Shown one piece after another: positions 61,101 to 64,000 of a DNA stretch of 64,000 nt; within the stretch, counting starts at the first letter, position 1; each line of letters starts with the position of its first letter. Position numbers and translations under genes: made by a program. The notes under the pieces are model-generated. The model was not told the DNA's origin. It did no database searches and saw only the letters and a program-made list of their open reading frames with translations. Source of the stretch: Mycolicibacterium chlorophenolicum. GTDB taxonomy: Bacteria; Actinomycetota; Actinomycetes; Mycobacteriales; Mycobacteriaceae. The DNA lies in the NCBI RefSeq assembly GCF_001044235.1, contig NZ_JYNL01000069.1, positions 628,500 to 692,499 on the forward strand. The letters run 5' to 3'.

Positions 61101-64000
61101 CTGGGTCGAATCCACGTCGGTGATGAGGACGACCGGCGACACCGTCACCGCCGAGTTCGTGGTCCCGGAAGCCGTCGGGGTTGTCACGACCAGCGGTGCG
61201 ATCGCGACCGGCACACCCAAGACCGTGACCGCGGTCGTCGCCGGCACACTGGTTTGGCCCTGATCATCGGTCACCGTGAACGTCACAGTCGCGATCCCAG
61301 CGCTCGACGACGTCAACGTCACCGACTGCAACAACTGCTCGTACGCCGCCACCGACGCAGCACCGGCGAACGTCACCGATCCAGCGCCCGCGGTCGCGAT
61401 CACACCGGACGGCAGGGTGCCGTAGCCCAACACCCCCGCGCCATCGAGAGTCACCGTGGCCGAGGCCAACTGCGTCGAGTCCACATCGGTGATCACGACG
61501 ACCGGGCTCACGGTGATTGCACCACCGGTTGAGCCCGCTGCGGTCGGGGCCGTCACCACCAACGGCGCCACCGCGACCGGAACACCCAGCACCGTGACCG
61601 CCGTCGTGGCCGGCACACTGCTCTCGCCCTGATCGTCAGTCACCGTGAACGTCACGGTCGTGATGCCTGCAGCACTCGAGGTCAGAGTGACCGACTGCAG
61701 CAACTGCTGATACGCCGCCACCGACGCAGCACCAAAGAACGTCACCGAGCTGGTGCCCGGCGTCGCCGTCACACCGGACGGCAGGGTGCCGTAGCCCAAC
61801 ACCCCCGCGCCATCGAGAGTCACCGTGGCAGAGGCCAACTGCGCCGAATCCACGTCGGTGATCACCACCGCCGGACTGACGCTCACCGCCGATCCCGTCG
61901 ACCCAGCCGCCGTCGGGGCCGCCACCACCAACGGCGCCACCGCGACCGGAACACCCAACACCGTCACCACCGTCACCACCGGCGCACTGCTCTGGCCCTG
62001 ATCATCGGTCACCGTGAACGTGACCGTCGCGATCCCAGCGCTCGACGACGTCAACGTCACCGACTGCAACAACTGCTGATACGCCGCCACCGACGCAGCA
62101 CCAAAGAACGTCACCGAGCTGGTGCCCGGCGTCGCCGTCACACCCGACGGCAGGGTGCCGTAGCCCAACACCCCCGCGCCATCGAGAGTCACCGTGGCAG
62201 AGGCCAACTGCGCCGAATCCACGTCGGTGATCACCACCGCCGGACTGACGCTCACCGCCGATCCCGTCGACCCAGCCGCCGTCGGGGCCGCCACCACCAA
62301 CGGCGCCACCGCGACCGGAACACCCAACACCGTCACCACCGTCACCACCGGCGCACTGCTCTGGCCCTGATCATCGGTCACCGTGAACGTGACCGTCGCG
62401 ATCCCAGCGCTCGACGACGTCAACGTCACCGACTGCAACAACTGCTGATACGCCGCCACCGACGCAGCACCAAAGAACGTCACCGAGCTGGTGCCCGGCG
62501 TCGCCGTCACACCCGACGGCAGGGTGCCATACCCCAAGACACCGGTGCCGGTGACACTCACGACCGCATAAGCCAACTGCAGAGAATCCACATCGGTGAT
62601 CACCACTACCGGGCTCACGGTGATTGCACCACCGGTCGTGCCCGCTGCGGTCGGGGCCGTCACCACCAACGGCGCGATCGCGACCGGCACACCCAACACC
62701 GTGACCGCGGTCGTCGCCGGGACACTGGCCTGGCCCTGATCATCCGTCACGGTGAACGTGACGGTGTTGATGCCGGTGCTGCTCGAGGTCAGTGTGATCG
62801 ACTGCAGCAGCTGCTGATACGCCGCCACCGACGCAGCACCGGTGAACGTCACAGAGTTCGCGCCCGGCGTCGCCGTCACACCCGACGGCAAGGTCCCGTA
62901 GCTCAATACCCCTGCGCCATCGACAGCGATCGTGACCGAGGCCAGCTGGGTCGAATCCACGTCGGTGATGAGGACGACCGGCGACACCGTCACCGCCGAG
63001 TTCGTGGTCCCGGAAGCCGTCGGGGTTGTCACGACCAGCGGCGCGATCGCGGCCGGCACACCCAACACCGTGACCGCCGTCGAAGCCGGCACACTGCTCT
63101 GGCCCTGATCATCGGTCACCGTGAACGCCACCGTCGCGATCCCAGCGCTCGACGACGTAAACGTCACCGACTGCAACAACTGCTGATACGCCGCCACCGA
63201 CGCAGCACCAAAGAACGTCACCGAGCTGGTGCCCGGCGTCGCCGTCACACCCGACGGCAGGGTGCCATACCCCAAGACACCGGTGCCGGTGACACTCACG
63301 ACCGCATAAGCCAACTGCAGAGAATCCACATCGGTGATCACCACTACCGGGCTCACGGTGATTGCACCACCGGTCGTGCCCGCTGCGGTCGGGGCCGTCA
63401 CCACCAACGGCGCGATCGCGACCGGCACACCCAACACCGTGACCGCGGTCGTCGCCGGGACACTGGCCTGGCCCTGATCATCCGTCACGGTGAACGTGAC
63501 GGTGTTGATGCCGGTGCTGCTCGAGGTCAGTGTGATCGACTGCAGCAGCTGCTGATACGCCGCCACCGACGCAGCACCGGTGAACGTCACAGAGTTCGCG
63601 CCCGGCGTCGCCGTCACACCCGACGGCAAGGTCCCGTAGCTCAATACCCCTGCGCCATCGACAGCGATCGTGACCGAGGCCAGCTGGGTCGAATCCACGT
63701 CGGTGATGAGGACGACCGGCGACACCGTCACCGCCGAGTTCGTGGTCCCGGAAGCCGTCGGGGTTGTCACGACCAGCGGCGCGATCGCGGCCGGCACACC
63801 CAACACCGTGACCGCCGTCGAAGCCGGCACACTGCTCTGGCCCTGATCATCGGTCACCGTGAACGCCACCGTCGCGATCCCAGCGCTCGACGACGTAAAC
63901 GTCACCGACTGCAACAACTGCTGATACGCCGCCACCGACGCAGCACCAAAGAACGTCACCGAGCTGGTGCCCGGCGTCGCCGTCACACCCGACGGCAGGG
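52119..64000 (-). CDS. Giant tandem beta-strand-repeat surface protein, 3' part only
   Basis: The reading frame runs off the right edge, so the start and signal peptide are not visible; at least 3,960 residues lie inside. From N to C: about 22 repeats of 123 residues, six nearly identical repeats of 131 residues, then four diverged repeats, ending in TTSGIMTILL with no anchor motif. Each unit shows DxDSxxLxxAxV, a central Gly-rich turn (GYGTLPSGVT or GDTLSF), GAASVAAYQQLLQSVT and a terminal FTVTDDQG strand. This is the design of large bacterial adhesins and secreted filaments. A role in adhesion, biofilm or surface coating is inference. It resembles the repeats of the protein encoded at 45729-48935. 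Confidence 0.85.
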   Translation of the reverse strand, partial: LPSGVTATPGTSSVTFFGAASVAAYQQLLQSVTFTSSSAGIATVAFTVTDDQGQSSVPASTAVTVLGVPAAIAPLVVTTPTASGTTNSAVTVSPVVLITDVDSTQLASVTIAVDGAGVLSYGTLPSGVTATPGANSVTFTGAASVAAYQQLLQSITLTSSSTGINTVTFTVTDDQGQASVPATTAVTVLGVPVAIAPLVVTAPTAAGTTGGAITVSPVVVITDVDSLQLAYAVVSVTGTGVLGYGTLPSGVTATPGTSSVTFFGAASVAAYQQLLQSVTFTSSSAGIATVAFTVTDDQGQSSVPASTAVTVLGVPAAIAPLVVTTPTASGTTNSAVTVSPVVLITDVDSTQLASVTIAVDGAGVLSYGTLPSGVTATPGANSVTFTGAASVAAYQQLLQSITLTSSSTGINTVTFTVTDDQGQASVPATTAVTVLGVPVAIAPLVVTAPTAAGTTGGAITVSPVVVITDVDSLQLAYAVVSVTGTGVLGYGTLPSGVTATPGTSSVTFFGAASVAAYQQLLQSVTLTSSSAGIATVTFTVTDDQGQSSAPVVTVVTVLGVPVAVAPLVVAAPTAAGSTGSAVSVSPAVVITDVDSAQLASATVTLDGAGVLGYGTLPSGVTATPGTSSVTFFGAASVAAYQQLLQSVTLTSSSAGIATVTFTVTDDQGQSSAPVVTVVTVLGVPVAVAPLVVAAPTAAGSTGSAVSVSPAVVITDVDSAQLASATVTLDGAGVLGYGTLPSGVTATPGTSSVTFFGAASVAAYQQLLQSVTLTSSAAGITTVTFTVTDDQGESSVPATTAVTVLGVPVAVAPLVVTAPTAAGSTGGAITVSPVVVITDVDSTQLASATVTLDGAGVLGYGTLPSGVIATAGAGSVTFAGAASVAAYEQLLQSVTLTSSSAGIATVTFTVTDDQGQTSVPATTAVTVLGVPVAIAPLVVTTPTASGTTNSAVTVSPVVLITDVDSTQLASATVSVDGSGVLGYGTLPSGVTATPDANSVTFTGAASVAAYQQLLQSITLTSSSTGINTVTFTVTDDQGQASVPATTAVTVLGVPVALAPLVVTAPTATGTTGTPVTVSPVVVITDADSTQLASATVAVDGSGVLGYGALPSGVTATPGTSSVTFFGAASVAAYQQLLQSVTFTSSSAGIATVAFTVTDDQGQSSVPASTAVTVLGVPAAIAPLVVTTPTASGTTNSAVTVSPVVLITDVDSTQLASATVSVDGSGVLGYGTLPSGVTATPDANSVTFTGAASVAAYQQLLQSITLTSSSTGINTVTFTVTDDQGQASVPATTAVTVLGVPVALAPLVVTAPTATGTTGTPVTVSPVVVITDADSTQLASATVAVDGSGVLGYGALPSGVTATPGTSSVTFFGAASVAAYQQLLQSVTLTSSSAGITTVTFTVTDYQGQASVPASTIMTVLGVPVAIAPLVVVAPTASGSTGSAVSVSPAVVITDVDSTQLASATVSVTGTGVLGYGTLPSGVTAARGANYVTFTGAASVAAYQQLLQSITLTSSATGITTVTFTVTDDQGQSGVPAATAVTVLGVPAAIAPLVVTTPTASGTTNSAVTVSPVVLITDVDSTQLASATVAVDGSGTLGYGTLPSGVTATPGTSSVTFFGAASVAAYQQLLQSVTLTSSSAGITTVTFTVTDYQGQASVPASTIMTVLGVPVAIAPLVVVAPTASGSTGSAVSVSPAVVITDVDSTQLASATVSVTGTGVLGYGTLPSGVTAARGANYVTFTGAASVAAYQQLLQSITLTSSATGITTVTFTVTDDQGQSGVPAATAVTVLGVPAAIAPLVVTTPTASGTTNSAVTVSPVVLITDVDSTQLASATVAVDGSGTLGYGTLPSGVTATSGTSSVTFFGAASVAAYQQLLQSVTLTSSSAGITTVTFTVTDYQGQASVPASTIMTVLGVPVAIAPLVVVAPTASGSTGSAVSVSPAVVITDVDSTQLASATVSVTGTGVLGYGTLPSGVTAARGANYVTFTGAASVAAYQQLLQSITLTSSATGITTVTFTVTDDQGQSGVPAATAVTVLGVPAAIAPLVVTTPTASGTTNSAVTVSPVVLITDVDSTQLASATVAVDGSGTLGYGTLPSGVTATSGTSSVTFFGAASVAAYQQLLQSVTLTSSSAGITTVTFTVTDYQGQASVPASTIMTVLGVPVAIAPLVVVAPTASGSTGSAVSVSPAVVITDVDSTQLASATVSVTGTGVLGYGTLPSGVTAARGANYVTFTGAASVAAYQQLLQSITLTSSATGITTVTFTVTDDQGQSGVPAATAVTVLGVPAAIAPLVVTTPTASGTTNSAVTVSPVVLITDVDSTQLASATVAVDGSGTLGYGTLPSGVTATSGTSSVTFFGAASVAAYQQLLQSVTLTSSSAGIATVTFAVTDDQGESSVPAPTVVTVLGVPVAVAPLVVTAPTAAGTTGTPVTVSPVVVITDVDSTHVASATVAVDGAGVLSYGTLPSGVTATPGTSSVTFTGAASVAAYEQLLQSVTLTSSSAGITTATFTVTDDQGQSSVPATTAVTVLGVPVAIAPLVVVAPTAAGSTGSAVSVSPTVVITDVDSLQLASAVVSVTGTGVLGYGTLPSGVTATPGANSVTFTGAASVAAYEQLLQSVTLTSSTTGITTVTFTVTDDQGQASVPATTAVTVVALPVAAAPVLVTSVVNVSYTAGNSAVSVDPGVIVLDADSTTMSGAVVSIVGGAAAGETLSFSAPAGITGVYSGGVLTLSGAASLASYQQALRSVTYATSSAALASVKTISFVTTDSTATTSAPALVSVTVASLPVTAAPVLVTSVVNVSYTAGNSAVSVDPGVIVLDADSTTMSGAVVSIVGGAAAGETLSFSAPAGITGVYSGGVLTLSGAASLASYQQALRSVTYATSSAALASVKTISFVTTDSTATTSAPALVSVTVASLPVTAAPVLVTSVVNVSYTAGNSAVSVDPGVIVLDADSTTMSGAVVSIVGGAAAGETLSFSAPAGITGVYSGGVLTLSGAASLASYQQALRSVTYATSSAALASVKTISFVTTDSTATTSAPALVSVTVASLPVTAAPVLVTSVVNVSYTAGNSAVSVDPGVIVLDADSTTMSGAVVSIVGGAAAGETLSFSAPAGITGVYSGGVLTLSGAASLASYQQALRSVTYATSSAALASVKTISFVTTDSTATTSAPALVSVTVASLPVTAAPVLVTSVVNVSYTAGNSAVSVDPGVIVLDADSTTMSGAVVSIVGGAAAGETLSFSAPAGITGVYSGGVLTLSGAASLASYQQALRSVTYATSSVALASVKTISFVTTDSTATTSAPALVSVTVASLPVTAAPVLVTSVVNVSYTAGNSAVSVDPGVIVLDADSTTMSGAVVSIVGGAAAGETLSFSAPAGITGVYSGGVLTLSGAASLASYQQALRSVTYATSSVALASVKTISFVITDSTATTSAPALVSVTVLAAPTNVAPLVVTSVTNVSYTAGNTAVTVDPGITVLDVDSANLSGASVTIAGSFASGDTLGFTSQAGITGSYNSATGTLTLSGTAALATYQQVLRSVTLSTGSSAPAAIKTVSFTVTDSQGASSLAGTVAVTVLAAPVDIAPLVVTSVTNVSYTAGNAGVTVDSGLTLLDLDSSNMGGATVKITGNFASGDTLSFTSQAGITGSYNSSTGTLTLSGTAALATYQQVLRSVKLSTSSSALAAIKTVSFTVSDSQGSASLPGTVTVTVLAAPINVAPLVATLVGPVYTAGNTAVSVNPLVTVTDLDSTNMTSATVAITGNFTAGDTLAFTATAGITGAYNSSTGILTLSGTATTAQYQQVLQSVTFATSGTASAAIKTITYTVTDAQGATSPSATTTVTVLANTAPVVTAPLGGAVILNQQLVSPTATIVDDSSYLQRAVITISNLQSGDNLTYTSSGGITGTYNSSTGVLTLTGLATVSDYQSVLQSLKFSKSVLNLLSTRTITMTVRDQQGLDSNTTSGIMTILL
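52122..53689 (-). repeat. Four diverged C-terminal repeats of the giant protein
   Basis: Units of about 120-135 residues sharing the DxDS, GDTL and GITGSYNSxTGTLTLSGTA motifs, but diverged from one another and from the homogeneous arrays upstream. They are probably older and cap the protein. Confidence 0.75.
53690..56045 (-). repeat. Six tandem 393-bp (131-residue) repeats
   Basis: Six units in exact 393-bp register, differing by only a few bases (for example codon for Val or Ala in the segment SSVALASVK versus SSAALASVK). They encode NVSYTAGNSAVSVDPGVIVL followed by DADSTTMSGAVVSIVGG. Such identity points to recent duplication or gene conversion. Confidence 0.9.
56046..64000 (-). repeat. 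About 22 tandem 369-bp (123-residue) repeats with 738-bp higher-order period
   Basis: The same codon (in GVTATPG) recurs at 56237 and 63986, exactly 21 x 369 bp apart, so no unit has gained or lost a base. Longer-period copies of 738 bp are seen at about 56,940-59,890 (four copies), 60,260-61,200 and 62,490-64,000; one 369-bp unit is duplicated at about 61,740-62,480. Confidence 0.9.

Noticed and set aside
57411..61532. Repeated plus-strand frames of 245 to 635 codons
   Set aside because: They are antisense copies of the 369-bp repeats, very rich in Arg, His and Asp; the minus frame is the coding one.
53690..64000. CRISPR array
   Set aside because: Units are 369 or 393 bp, fully coding and without unique spacers.
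45729..64000. Mobile element or genomic island
   Set aside because: No integrase, transposase, tRNA or terminal repeats found; composition is similar to the flanks. The right border is outside the window.

Overview
The window is high-GC actinobacterial DNA, almost certainly from a rapidly growing Mycobacterium (Mycolicibacterium-type). Gene order from about 11 kb to 51 kb follows, in reverse orientation, the Mycobacterium tuberculosis block from prrA (Rv0903c) to the XPB helicase ercc3 (Rv0861c): prrA-prrB, the Rv0898c/Rv0897c-like pair, gltA2, citA, fprB, an Rv0885-like diiron protein, serC, sepH, the moa/mog genes, rpfA, an Rv0862c-like protein and ercc3. Rv names are recalled from family knowledge, not from a search. 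Many genes carry the TANNNT -10 box 5-9 nt upstream of an ATG or GTG, which is typical of mycobacterial leaderless mRNAs.

Layout. 0-5.6 kb: a GAF-LuxR regulator convergent with a LysR / HisD-like dehydrogenase / nitrilase-family amidohydrolase / NCS1 permease cluster that looks like an uncharacterised catabolic pathway for a nitrogen compound. 5.6-11.3 kb: three overlapping ABC exporter half-transporters, two of them a heterodimeric pair with one degenerate ATP site. 11.4-14.3 kb: a Kv-type potassium channel and the PrrAB two-component system. 14.4-23.4 kb: FKBP, SDR, DUF2630, a carotenoid-type FAD oxidoreductase, a MarR-MFS efflux operon with a visible operator, citrate synthase gltA2, TetR, a second MFS protein and pdxH. 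23.5-34.3 kb: citA, small enzymes, fprB plus an AurF-like N-oxygenase, serC, sepH, an rRNA methyltransferase and small conserved mycobacterial proteins. 34.4-43.4 kb: an MFS protein, DUF2771, a Xi-class GST, a cold-shock protein, YccF, the moaA2-moaD2 operon, rpfA and the convergent operon moaC2-mog-moaE2. rpfA sits behind a 465-bp leader with a CRP-type palindrome and a c-di-AMP (ydaO-type) riboswitch.

43.4-64 kb is the unusual part. The Rv0862c-like gene and XPB are neighbours in M. tuberculosis. Here they are separated by a 3.2-kb antisense gene for a secreted, repeat-rich surface protein. Beyond XPB lies the 3' part of a giant gene (at least 11.9 kb, over 3,950 residues, running off the right edge). 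It is built from about 22 tandem 123-residue beta-strand repeats in exact 369-bp register with 738-bp higher-order periods, then six near-identical 131-residue repeats, then four diverged C-terminal repeats. The two surface proteins share a repeat design and look like paralogous adhesins around the XPB locus. No rRNA, tRNA, CRISPR array, transposase or prophage genes were seen.
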